This document shows positions 34,411-45,190 of a DNA stretch of 64,000 bases, piece after piece. Position numbers and translations under genes: made by a program. The notes beneath the pieces were generated by a model, which saw nothing but the letters and a program-made list of their open reading frames with translations, was not told the DNA's origin and did no database searches. The stretch lies in contig NC_052032.1 of the NCBI RefSeq assembly GCF_015832195.1, positions 10,696,589 to 10,760,588 of the forward strand, given 5' to 3'. How positions within the stretch are numbered: the stretch's first letter is position 1; each line of letters opens with the position of its first letter. The DNA is from Motacilla alba alba (lineage: Eukaryota; Chordata; Aves; Passeriformes; Motacillidae).

Positions 34411-34550
34411 CCCCCAAAGCCGGGGCAGCCCGTGTCCCCCGCTCCAGCGGAGCCGCCCCGGAGCCGCAGCCGGCGGAGCGGGGACCCTGCCCCGCAGGAG
34501 CGGCGGGAGCGCCCCGGGGAGCTGCGGACGCGCCCGGCCTTTCCAGGGCA
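34411..34550. other. CpG-rich flank of the array
   Basis: GC- and CpG-rich unique sequence directly after the array (gccgccccggagccgcagcc and following). It could be a small CpG island fused to the array; no exon is visible. Confidence 0.35.
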
Positions 34551-35640
34551 GATTTAGAAGGACTGTGTAATCTGCAAATTCTAAAGAGCTGACGGAGACA
34601 GTTATTAAGGGCTGGTGGGTGATGGCTGCTCGCAGTGTTATTAAAGTGCTAAAAGATTATGTCTGTGATAGCTCTGTGCTTACGGTGTCCTTCATGGCCA
34701 CTTCCACAGGGACGGAGGCAAGGAGAAAGGCAGAGGATCGATAAAAGGATATTACCACTGGGCCAATCCCAATAATAAGAGAGGTGATATATACACACCG
34801 TTTAAATTGTCCAACACATTTAATGTTCATTAACACTAATTTTCACAGTGCTGGTGTTTAATGTATTATTGCAATGAAATTAATAAAAAAAATACCCCAC
34901 AGGAAATATAATTTAACTGTTTATAAACTTACCTTTTGATTGCCGATTTCCTGCCGAGCTCTGCTCCTGCATCAGCCTTTGCAGGAAGCTGCAGCCACAA
35001 CAGCTGGGGGCCAGGGCTGGGGGGTCCCTGGAGCCCCGTGCCCACAGCCCAGGCATGGCACAGACCCCCACGACCTGGCAGAAACGTCTGGGAGAACCAG
35101 GGGCCCTTATGCCATTTTTCCTCCTTTTATCTTTCCACCCTTTTTAGCACCCTCCTTCAGAATCCTTCCTTCTTCTCCTTCAGAACTTCCTCAGCATCAC
35201 AGGGATGAATGTTCAGTATCCTTGTGAAAAATCTTGACTTCAAATAGGTTTGGTGTATGGGCATTTTTCACATAAAAGAGAAAAAATCACCATGGAATAG
35301 TTTTGTTATTCTGCAGCAACTACTGGGGAATTACATATTTATTTATCTCTTACGAAGCACAGGGAAATTGTATTTGGCCACAGTGTATAAATTGTGGCAT
35401 AATTACCGTAAAATTTATAGTTTTTATACTTCCAACAAGTTAGCTTTTAAATCACACAACCCCATGTAAATACTTTAAAATTATTCAGTAATTACTTATT
35501 TACATTGTAATTAAAATAAGTAATTAGCATACATTTACAGAGGATTTACATACTTATTTGTGAAAATAGTTCCTTGGCAGATGCAAAAAGAAATCTTCAG
35601 CTGATCATAAAAAAAAAAACAACCAGAGAATAGATGTGTG
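34551..35640. promoter_or_regulatory. AT-rich islands on both sides of a GC-rich patch
   Basis: AT-rich, complex sequence at 34551-34930 and 35200-35640, split by a GC-rich patch and a polypyrimidine tract (about 35110-35190). The right half contains the palindromic TAATTA cluster listed separately. No coding signal. Candidate regulatory DNA. Confidence 0.4.
35489..35526. promoter_or_regulatory. Perfect 13-bp inverted repeat with three TAATTA sites
   Basis: TAATTACTTATTT (35489-35501) and AAATAAGTAATTA (35514-35526) are perfect inverted copies separated by 12 nt. TAATTA, the core bound by many homeodomain proteins, occurs three times in 38 bp: at 35489-35494, 35508-35513 (in the spacer) and 35521-35526. 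The arrangement is seen directly; the factor bound is unknown. Confidence 0.6.
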
Positions 35641-37240
35641 TAGGAGAGGAGGCTGTGACAGCAGGGGCTGCAGCCAGCGCCGGGGGCAGGCTGTCCCCAC
35701 CGGGGGCTCTGAGCCAGGCGGCTGGGCAGGGTGGGGGCGGACAAAGGAGCCCAGGGTGAGCAGGACCCGCTGGCCCCGAGGGGCGGCCAGGGGACCTGGC
35801 AGGGACCGTCCCCAGCCCCTCCGGGCCGGAGCCCCCCGTGCCCCGCGGAGCCCCGCACTGCCCGGGCTGAGCCCTGCCCGGGGCTGGCACTGCCCTGCTC
35901 CTGGGAGCGCCTGGATCCGCTCGAAGCAGCAGCCGTGCTCCTGGAAAGCGAGTTGGGGTGGAGCAGAGCCGCCCTGGAGCCACAGCCGGCCCTGTGAAAC
36001 CCCAGCAGGGCCCGAGAGTGCCTGGCTGCGGGATCAGCAAACCATCCTGGGAGGGAGGATCCGCGGCCACTGTGTATGCGTTCCAGCTAAACAAGACAAA
36101 TCTGGCTGATGATTGTGTCTAACTAGGAAGAATGATTGAAGGTGCGTGCCCTCGGCTGAGAGGATAACAGAAATGATGATTGGTGCGAGGCAGCAGCTCC
36201 CAGGCCGAAGGCAGCAGGAGCAGCCGGCAGCGTGCTGTGGCACGGCCACCCACAGAGGGGACCCCGGGGTGGCCACCAGCAGGACAGACCCCAGAGAGGC
36301 CACCCTGCCAACGGGGGAGCCTGGGTGGCTGCCGCCTGGCACTGCTGCCCGGCACTTTGCTGAGAGGAGCAGGGGGAGCCTGTGGCACAGCCCTGGCCCA
36401 TCCCCTGGTGGCACCAGCCTCAGCAAGCTTGTCCCAGCACAGCAGGGTTTCCAGATGGATTTGCACCTACTGCAGGAGCTCCTGCTGGGAATGCAATCCC
36501 CAGGGAGATCTTCCATGAGATGGAGTTTGGGATGATGCCTGGCACTGCTGCTCCTGGCACTGGCGTGGGGGGCAACGAGCTCTGCTGGGCCAGGAGCAGC
36601 TTCAGATGGACGCTGAGAAGCACAGAGGTGACAATGAAGATGCTCCCACCTCAAGTGGCACATCTGCACAGGTGCTTCCTGGTCCCTTCCGTGTCAGGAC
36701 CAAGGTGACAGTGGGCCAAGGCAGAAGTGGCTGCAGAGCTTTGCCTGGCAGTGGTGAGTGCTGGGAGTTCCTGGGGATGCCCACGGCTCTGGGCAGTGAC
36801 CTCCTTCTGGCCACTCCAGTGCACCCTGGCACTTCTGATTCCTGGGTTCTGCTCTCCATCCTTGTGTGCTCTGCTTTCCCAGACTTTCCATTTTTTGGCA
36901 GGTTTCTGCCACCACTTCTGTCTTTAAAAAAAAAGCCCATTTCTGTGCCTGGTGAGTGCTGGCAGGAAGAGCTGGGAGCTCTACAGGCATCTGGAGTTTT
37001 GTGTAAGAGCAAGATGCTGTTCAGGGAATGAAGGGTTCCAGCAGGCAGGCTAATGCTCCATAATGAGCCACGTTCAGCCACCTCCAGCCAGTGCAGCAAT
37101 GTGTTTGCCACATTCAGCCAGTGCAGAAATCCCTTCCTGGGGAGACAAGACGATGTGGACACAAAGGGGCAGCCACAGCCGTGGCTCCACTGTGGAATTC
37201 ACCCCCTCCCCAGAGCACTTGGCTGGGCTGTTATCACATG
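35641..37240. other. Gene-free GC-rich sequence
   Basis: Unique GC-rich sequence, CpG-rich at about 35690-35900. Several frames of 110-211 codons overlap on both strands with no domain. No gene is supported. Confidence 0.35.
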
Positions 37241-37605
37241 TGCTGTATTATTGAATTTCTCCAAAGTCTCCCTTTATCCTTATTAATGCTGTGAAAGTTG
37301 TAGCAAGGAGTGATATGATCTAACATTGGATAAAATCACAATTTGTCCTTCTTCTTGGTGTAAATGTAACAGGGCTTAACTGTACAAACAAATAAGCCTA
37401 AATAGAAACATTTGTGATGATAAATGGGCAAGGAGAGCGCTCTCTGCAAGGTGAGAGATGACAGTGCCTGTGAACAGAATGGAGAATCTCGCTGCTTCAG
37501 GGTCAATCTCAGGCAGCCTCAAGGTCAGCTCTGCCGGCTCTCCCTCCTCCTCCTGCTCCCTGTGCTGATGGCAGGCGTCCCCACACTCGCTCCCAGCTGC
37601 AGCAG
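37241..37605. other. AT-rich to mixed lead-in to the CpG island
   Basis: AT-rich at 37241-37440, then a Leu/Pro-rich stretch of sequence up to the CpG island. Nothing is recognised. Confidence 0.35.
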
Positions 37606-38105
37606 CTCCTGGGTGCCGCATGAGCGCGGCCGGTGGCTGGGCAGTGCCGCGCTCCGGGCACGGTTCAGGGCTGGCAGCCGCTTGGCAGGCGCGGCTGGGA
37701 CCGAGCCCCTCCACCGTGGAGAGGGCTGGGCCTCAGCAGGAGAGGGAAGAGCGGAGCAGGGAGCGCCGGCGGAGCGGGGAGCCGGGCAGTGCCCGCTGGC
37801 AGAGCGGGCAGCGCGTCCCGGGGGGCTCGGCCGCGGGGCTGACCCCGCGCTGCCGCAGCGTACCGAGCCCCGCGCCGATGCTGATACCGCAGGACAGAGG
37901 GCCAAGGTGCAGTGAGGACAGCAATCCGCAGGTCTCAGTCCATTTGTTTTCCACACCAAATCCATCACGGTAATGGGTCACCTTTCCGTGGCAGCTCATG
38001 ATTACCTGCTTACCGGGCAGCGCGGCAGGTGGGCGGCGGGCCGGGCCAGCAGGGGCTGGGTGCGGGCGCTGTGGGATTTATGGCAGGTCAGCGCCGCACG
38101 TTTCC
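37606..38105. promoter_or_regulatory. CpG island
   Basis: By hand count, 37620-37890 holds about 35 CpG dinucleotides in roughly 270 bp, close to the number expected from base composition, so CpG depletion is absent. CpG density stays high again at 38020-38100. Unlike the other GC-rich blocks, this one is not a tandem array. CpG islands usually mark promoters or developmental regulatory elements; no exon or TATA box was found, so transcript and direction are unknown. Confidence 0.6.
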
Positions 38106-38135
38106 CTGATAGATCAAGTGGACTGGAGTTTATTG

Positions 38136-38148
38136 GGTCACGGTGACC
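38136..38148. promoter_or_regulatory. Oestrogen-response-element-like palindrome
   Basis: GGTCACGGTGACC has perfect 5-bp half-sites GGTCA and TGACC with a 3-bp spacer, the core of the steroid receptor IR3 element. More GGTCA half-sites occur nearby at 37976-37980 and 38086-38090. Lying just beyond a CpG island makes chance less likely, but binding is not shown. Confidence 0.45.
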
Positions 38149-38879
38149 GGTGGTGTTTGCTGTGACAAAAGAATGATGGGGAGAGCTCTGGGGAGCTGCC
38201 TGGGCACCTGTGGTGCAGGAGGAAGGGGAGCTGGGCTCCCCCCGTTGCCACCGTCCCACGGCCATCCCTCACTGACCCTCTTGGGGCACCTGCTGCAGGC
38301 AAGGTGTGGGGAGTTCTTGTGCCATGGCAGACTCTGCCAAACGCCTTCGTCCCAGGACTGCAGCCCTCCCTGTCCTCCCTGCTGCTGTGCCAGCGGCTCG
38401 GGGCACAGCGAGCGTTGCCCTTGGGAGCTGGGGGAGGCGGGCTGGCTGACCCCCGGGATGTCAGTCCGGCCGCGCCCGCAGCTGCGGCAGGCGCTGCCCA
38501 GAGGAAAAATGTTCTTTCTGCAGCGTCCTGCTCACACATGTTCCTGTTTAATATTCATGCACCAAAATGAGACAAGTGCTTAATGAGATCAGCCATGAGT
38601 TTCATTTGAACTCCGCCGGCAAAGGAGTCCTAAAAATTGCTCTGCAGTGGCTGTGCTAAAAAGTTTCATACTCGCAGGCTGCTGACCTCCACGGGGGCCT
38701 GGGCGAGGGAGGAGAGGGAGCTGGGGATTAGAGCTTATTAGAAACTGTCCCCCCATGTGCTTCGGTGGAGGTGTGAGCTGGTTCAGGAGGACCACGGGGA
38801 AGGCACAGGCTGCTCTGCAGGTTCCCAGGCTCTCCTTTTAGGTGGACGCTATCGGGGAGCGCACGGACAGCAGCTAAAC
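38149..38879. other. Gene-free GC-rich sequence
   Basis: Unique sequence with low-complexity frames only. No repeat family is recognised. Confidence 0.35.
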
Positions 38880-40559
38880 AATGCTCATTATTTCCATGCA
38901 TAGGAAATCCCAGCCTCAGAAGACAGAGCTAAATCTCCCAGCATCTTAAGGGATAGAAGCCATCTGTGATAAGGAGGGTTGCCTTTCAAAGATAAGGGAA
39001 AAAAATTGAAACATATTATACATAAATGGCTTCAGGCAATGAATCATTCCACAGCGTCTTCGCCATTGGATTGTGGTCATCACAAAGGAAATAGTAATAA
39101 TGATGGTAACAATAATTAATACTGTGGGTGCTTTGTGCTGCTGCTGGCTGGAGGGCCCTCAGCCAGATCCCAGACACTAGGCCAGGAACAGTAAACATAC
39201 ATTTATGGTAATTTTATTTGAACTCTTGAGAATACGTCCCACACCACTATGATTTGATGGCTTATTAAACCCTGCAGGGTACCTTCTCAGGATGGGAGTG
39301 CTAGGAGCAGTCGGAGGGAGAGAGAGAGCCATCAGCAGGGACCAGCATCATTTCCCTCCTAATTAAAAGTCAAAATGTCATCTAGGTTTTTGTATTGTAA
39401 TTGCAATGGTCATTGCAAAGACACCATGAAATCTGACTGCATTAGCACTTCTTTGGGGGGAGGTCTGCTGGATGAAGATGTATTGAAGGCTTCGTTCTGG
39501 CATTCTTCTTGTACAAGTCCAGGCTTTAAGTGCAGTAAATGAGCCCCCCGCCAAGAGCTCACCTCACCTCTGGGCACCCCCTCCCCCAGCTGTATCAGGG
39601 GACTTGAATGGGAAAAAAAAATCACACATTCCAACCCTAAATGATACCAGTAAGTTTGTGCAAGCTTATGTAAATCACACAAAAAGTGACAAGTTTTCCT
39701 ATTAAAAGATAATTGTAATCAGGGTGCTGGACGTGCGGTGCACTGATGATTGGAGATAGACGGGCAGCGTGAAAAGATGGATCGTTTTAATTTGCACCAA
39801 TTAAATTGAAGTTCATGGGATCATCTTCTTCAATCTTCATGAATACTTTATTTTCTGGCTGCTATGGAGCTATTAAAAAGAATGATTGAGCCAAGAGCTA
39901 GGCATAGTATATTTTATGAAATATCACCTTTAAAGAATTTGAGTGCGCCATTTTCATAATGAGTTTTCTAGTACCTAATACCCTTCTATATTACTACATT
40001 TTTAAAGTGGATTGATCTGGAAAGTGCAGAAAGTGCAGGTAATGATACATTTTGCTAGGATAAGGTGGCTGATAATGTATCATGTTACTGCTCTGAGAAT
40101 AATAGATTGCCTTGTGTTTGAGATGTGGCATTCTTATTTTGGTGCTTGCCTTGTACAGACAAGGGGAGTCCTCTCTGTCTCTGGAAAAAAATGTTTAATT
40201 GTTTGTGCAATTTCCTTCTTGTTTCTTCTTTGCCTTTTCTGTATAGTTGGTGACCTCAGAAACAGATTTCTGAGGTTTGAGGGAGGCTGTTCTCAGGTAT
40301 GCATTTGTCTTGATGGATGTTGTTAGAACAGAACAGCATGTAGGAGACAACACACTATGGGAGATAAAGAAATACACAACCCTATATTATTTACCAGTGC
40401 CTCACATTCTCTTCCCAAGAGAAATGAGTGATGATAGCTTCAAAGGGATAAGTCAATGAGAAGGGTGGTCATCTCTCACTCACAACTGCCAAAAAGACCC
40501 CAAGTCTCACTATTTCATGCACAGACAAATCAAAACCTTAATGGGAAATGGGAGATGCT
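38880..40559. promoter_or_regulatory. Large AT-rich island; strong candidate conserved non-coding block
   Basis: About 1.6 kb of mainly AT-rich complex sequence. The segment 39700-40010 is dense in homeodomain-like cores (GATAATTGTAATC, CACCAATTAAATT, GATGATTGG). A GC-richer patch sits at 39540-39600. An inverted repeat at 40035-40091 is listed separately. No frames of note. Confidence 0.45.
40035..40091. other. Imperfect inverted repeat (17-18 bp arms)
   Basis: GCAGGTAATGATACATT (40035-40051) faces AATGTATCATGTTACTGC (40074-40091) across a 22-nt spacer. ATGATACATT pairs without mismatch apart from a small bulge near TAA, and GCAG matches at the outer end. It could be a short hairpin RNA, a palindromic binding site or the remnant of a small inverted-repeat insertion. 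Confidence 0.5.
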
Positions 40560-41959
40560 CAGCTGTGTGCCAGATTGGAGCCTGGCCCGTGGTTCTCAGC
40601 CAGCTTTTGTGACTGTGAAGCTGAGGAATCCCTCCCGAGCAGCCCCTGGCCCCATGGCTGTGCTGCCCTTGCCCAGCACTCGCTGACTGAGCTGGAGCTG
40701 CCCGTGGCTCCGGGCACTGCTGCCTGCCTGGGAAACCTGGCCAGAAACTCCTGGGCACAGGGAAAGCCCAGACTGTCTGTGGAGCGATTGCTCTCGTACG
40801 GGTGAAGGAGTCACTTTGAAGGCACACTGAGTGAAGCGTGAACAAATCCCCGGGAGCCCACGGCCCGTCAGTGCCTGCGGGACCAGCTGAGGGGCTGCAG
40901 CTCCCGGAGGAAGGCGAGGTGCCACCCTGGCAGGACTGGCTAAGGGGCCAGCAGGGAGGTGACAGCCGGTCCCGGCTCCCAGGGGCGCGTCCCCAGCTCT
41001 GCGAGTCACAGCAACATGATGCCGTCTCCCTCTACATAGGCTTAAGCAACAGCAATCATAATTAACCCTGCTAATTAATCAGGGCATAACATATTAATTG
41101 CTAGCACACGAGGCTCCAATTGAGCAGGTGCTGTGTGGGTCTCTAATAGGATAATGAAGTGACGAGCGGTGCCACGTGCAGCAGAGTGAGCATCGCTGGG
41201 GGACCCGGGCTTGGCAAGCCCTCACTCAGCCCCAGCTCCTGCCCTCCTGCCAGGGCAAGCAGGCCCCTGGCACCGGCCGCAGGGAGGTGGGAAGGTGTGG
41301 CCGGGCTGCCCGCTCTGCACAGGGCGCTGGCACCTGGGCACCTGGGGTGGCTCTGGGCACGGTGGAGCCAGGGCCAGCCTCCCCCTGGCGCTGCTCCGGG
41401 CTCACTCCTGGCACCGGGGCCCCTCTCGCTCCCCAGGCACACCTGGCACCTGCAGCCCCTCGTCCTGCCGTGGCGGCGATGGGAGGTGCAGGGATGGGGC
41501 TCCTGCTCCTGTCCCCTCCCAGGGCAGCCCTGCATCTGCCCCCGAGCCCCCGGGGACCTGGAGCCTTTGTGATGCCTCTGCTCTGCACACACACAGGCTT
41601 GGCCTCCGTCCTGCTTTGGGTTTTCTGTGCATTTTGCTCCTCGTGAATCCAGGTATCGCCAGGCTTTAGCGCCAGCTGACTGAGCAGCTCTTTGTAAATT
41701 TAATCTGTGTCTGGGCTTGGCAGCACAGTGCAGTGCAGCTCCAGCCTGGATGCCGAGCTCACAGCAGCAAGAATAAGGTCTGCTGGCTCTGGTGGGGACC
41801 GTCCCAGTGCCACTGATGGCAGATGAGGAGCTGCTTGCAGTGACCAGGGACCTCCTCAGCGCAGGAAGGCGTGCAGGCTGGCCTGTCTCCTCATCAGGAC
41901 CAGCGAGGTGAGCCAGGAGCCACCCTCAGCTCCCCTGACCTGCACATCCCTAACATTTA
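40560..41959. other. Gene-free GC-rich sequence with a short AT-rich patch
   Basis: GC-rich unique sequence with an AT-rich patch at 41040-41160 (ctaattaatcagggcataac). Frames of up to 156 codons on both strands have no domain. Confidence 0.35.
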
Positions 41960-43010
41960 AACCATTTCATTTAGGGCAAAAGCTTTCACTGGGATTGTAG
42001 AGGACCCTCTGTGATCTGCTTCACCGTTGTTTAGTCTAATTGTCCTAAAATTGGCAATAGATTAAAAGAAAATAATTATCCCTAATTATGTCAATTAAAT
42101 GGCTAATTCATTAACGAGCTTAACATCCTTTACTTGGACCATCTCTGCTAGGCAAGATTGTGCTTCCAAGAGGAGATGCCAGGCGCTCGCTGCATCCTGT
42201 GTTGCTGCAGTTGCAGCGTGTTTAGCATGAGCTGCAGGAACAAAATCCCCTCATTATTCAGATGACAGAACAAAACTATAAATAGTGGATCGCAATTAAA
42301 ATCAGAACAATTACTTTTTATCCATTATGCTGCCTTTTGCACAATAGCAGCCTATAAAAGGAAAAAGCACCGTCCTTTTAGATCTCTCTCTCTCTCCCTC
42401 TCTCTCTCCCCTTATCCAGAACTGTAGCTGGCTTGCTAATTAGGAGGCTTTTGAATTAGATTATTTGCATGTCTGAACAGGGCTAGGGTATTAAACATCC
42501 CCGAGGACATACTATAATAACCTCTTCAGTGGCTTTTAGGATCCCTAAGGAACCGGGAACTCTGAAAAAACCTCCAAAAGGAGGGAAAGTGCATAACGAT
42601 TTCATCCAATTAGGTATGGATTAGTCGGCTTGGTGTCTTTGAATCCTGCTCGCCGGGAGAAGGTGTTCTCCTCCAGGAACATTTGACAAAATCATCAGGG
42701 AAATTATAATGCAGTACCTAAATGAAATCGCAATACCTTAGTTTCTCCTCCAAGAAAAAATAAACTACAAAATCAATACAGTGGTGTATAAAGCAAAAAG
42801 AAATGCACCAGTCACTTTATTGCCTGGCTGCGAGCACAGCCCTGTGTTTATGGCATCCATGAGCGACAGTCAAAGTCAGGCTCCAAAGGACAAAGCTGCT
42901 GCTGCTGGGATTGGCTACAGCTGATTTAAATTTTTAAATACCACTGGTATTATCCTCTTCCTAATGGCTTTCCACACTCTTCCAGTTTTAAGAAATCACC
43001 AGCCCATTTA
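41960..43010. promoter_or_regulatory. AT-rich island with MEF2, MEIS and TATA-type motifs
   Basis: About 1 kb of complex AT-rich sequence. It contains two TAATTA cores near 42075-42090, TGACAG (MEIS core) at 42263-42268, the perfect MEF2 consensus CTATAAATAG at 42276-42285, and TATAAAAG at 42353-42360. A CT tract follows at 42383-42410. A promoter is possible (TATA about 30 nt before a pyrimidine-rich start region), but no exon is recognised, so an enhancer is as likely. Confidence 0.45.
42383..42410. repeat. CT microsatellite
   Basis: Interrupted (ct)n run of about 28 bp ending in cccc, just downstream of the TATAAAAG motif. Confidence 0.9.
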
Positions 43011-43653
43011 TATTTTACAAGACAATTAAGCTGCCCGAGCGCAGCAGTGGGCTGCACCGCCGGGCACTGGGGTGGGACTGGGCAAACTGGGCCTGTGCTG
43101 GGAGCTGCTGCCTCCAAAGGCAGAGTCCTGGGGCCCCCCTGAACCCCCACAGCCCCCACCCCACGGCCGGACCTGCCCCACGGCAGGGGCATTGTGGGCG
43201 CTGGCAGGTGGAGCAAAGCGCGAGGAACGGGGAGAGGGAGGAACGGGGTTTGCATTGATTTTCCTTTTGCCTTTTTTTTTTTTTTTTTTTTTTTTTAGCA
43301 CTGAGATCTAATTTGGAGGCAGTGGAACTCAAGCTTCATGAGAAGTATGATTATTATAAACTGCCTGTGGAGGTGAGCCATGCTTATAAGACTGCACCTG
43401 CAGGGGCCACTCAGTGTCACCTCCACACTGCATCCCACTGCCTGGATTGGAAACCCCAGCACTGGTGTCTAATTGGAATGGATTTCCAGAACAGCAATAG
43501 GAGAAACTATCTAGAAAACTGAACATGCAGCATTAAGCTTTATAGATCCTAAAACGCTTGGATAAAATTGCCCATGCTGGTGCTGTGCAGCTGGGGCTCG
43601 GGTTTGCACACCTGGAGCCACAGTGCTCAAGCATCGCTGCCACAGCCTCCCCT
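43011..43653. other. Gene-free; contains T25 homopolymer
   Basis: GC-rich to 43250, then 25 consecutive T at 43272-43296, then mixed sequence. The T run could be the reverse-complemented poly(A) tail of a retrocopy, but the sequence to its right shows no polyadenylation signal or recognisable gene. Confidence 0.4.
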
Positions 43654-44017
43654 GCCCCAGAGCCATCCCTTTAGGCACGGGGAGTGGATCTCTGGCTGCA
43701 TCCCTGCCCCAGAGCCATCCCTCTAGGCACAGGGAGTGGATCTCTGGCTGCCTCCCTGCCCCAGAGCCATCCCCTCAGGCACGGGGAGTGGATCTCTGGC
43801 TGCCTCCCTGCCCCAGAGCCATCCCCTCAGGCACAGGGAGTGGATCTCTGGCTGCCTCCCTGCCCCAGAGCCATCCCCTCAGGCACAGGGAGTGGATCTC
43901 TGGCTGCCTCCCTGCCCCAGAGCCATCCCTTTAGGCACGGGGAGTGGATCTCTGGCTGCATCCCTGCCCCAGAGCCATCCCTTTAGGCACGGGGAGTGGA
44001 TCTCTGGCTGCCAGGCA
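43654..44017. repeat. 52-bp minisatellite, 7 copies
   Basis: gccccagagccatccc recurs at 43654, 43706, 43758, 43810, 43862, 43914 and 43966, always 52 bp apart; the last copy ends early. Differences are few (tttagg, ctctagg or cctcagg; cacggg or cacagg). Outer copies share tttagg and inner ones share cctcagg, a sign of expansion from the middle. Plus-strand frames of 100-106 codons are repeat artefacts. Confidence 0.97.
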
Positions 44018-44529
44018 TACAGAGGTCCCTCCCCTTGCTGGGCCACCCGTGTTTAGCTGAGGACTCTGTGAGGAGCACCCCTCCATGTCACGTGAAAACC
44101 TCATTGCTTGTATTTTGAATTTTCACCGTTGAACTGCCATCGGTGTGCCCTGCTCCCGTGCTGGGGAGGGCAGTGAGGGCAGCTGCTGGGTTTGCCTGTC
44201 CTGGTCACACCCACCATCATTTCATACTCTTCTGACCGAGCTCTCAAGAGCCTGGGTCATTTCCCTCTTTGCTCCCAGCTCAGCCCATCCCGCGGTGCCT
44301 CCCGAGCCACCTGCTGCACGCCGGTGCTTCCACTGCATCTTCAGGAGCTCCACCTGCTAGTGTGGTATTTTCTCTTCTCATTCCCATCCTCTGAGCCCCA
44401 GACATCTCATTTGCCCTTTGGCTTTGGACACAGGTTGTTCAAGGCCTCTGCAGTGACCAGCTATTGCTCAGTTACATGCTGGGAAATTCTGGGGTTTAGG
44501 GCATTCATATTTATAAACACCAGCCTTCA
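44018..44529. other. Gene-free mixed sequence, possibly the 3' part of the adjacent LINE relic
   Basis: Unique sequence of moderate GC content. It may include the degraded 3' untranslated part of the LINE to its right, but I cannot align it. Confidence 0.3.
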
Positions 44530-45190
44530 TTAACTGCCACTCATCCTTCTGCCTCGGCCAAATTTATCAGAATTTCTTTCATCTTTTCTGAATTTAACTG
44601 ATCTATACTCCTGCTTCCTTTTCCAGGTCAGTAATTAATATATTAATGCCATCAGATGGAGTGTGTAACCACGTAGCACACTGCTAGTGACCCTTTACAC
44701 TGCCTGTCTCCCACTTTTGTTTCCTTCCTCTCAGTCCATCTTATTGATTCATAATGTTACTGTTTCTCTTACCCCCATTTTTATCTTGTTTCCAAAGAAA
44801 TCCTGTGGGAAGACCTCATTAAAAGCCTTTTGAAAGTCTAAAAATACGTCAAGATATTCTCTTTTATCCATTTATATATTGGTAGGTTCAAAGTATTCTA
44901 ACAGATTAATGAGACATGATTTTCCACAGCAGAAACTGTGTTGATTGGATGTGATCCTCCAGGTATTTTATCATTCTATATTTAATAAATGTTTAAAGCA
45001 TTTTGCCAGATACCTGTGAGAAGCTGAATAGTGTCTAATATCCTGGATCACACTTAGAGTCTTTTAAAAATGTATAATATACAGATAAAACCCCTCTGCT
45101 TTTCTTCCAGTAAGGGAAAACAGTGCAAACATTGCTGCTGTATTTGTGTATTTCCTTAAATGCTGTGAGTATCTCAATATGTGGCCTTTT
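44530..45190 (-). mobile_element. Ancient L3/CR1-like LINE relic (antisense)
   Basis: Read on the minus strand, 44821-44850 gives D-V-F-L-D-F-Q-K-A-F, the reverse transcriptase motif (LDFxKAFD) of CR1-clade LINEs. In plus-strand order, the landmarks aaaagccttttgaaagtcta, cttttatcc, ttctaacagattaatgagac and ttttgccagatacctgtgag follow those of L3-type elements. Frames are broken by stops and indels, so it is an old fossil, much older than the CR1 ends elsewhere in the window. Boundaries are approximate. Confidence 0.75.

Noticed and set aside
33648..34592. Frames of 245-306 codons, Cys/Ala- or Gly/His-rich
   Set aside because: They coincide with two tandem arrays and appear on both strands.
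43272..43400. Processed pseudogene next to the T25 run
   Set aside because: No polyadenylation signal, no recognisable coding sequence and no clear target-site duplication.
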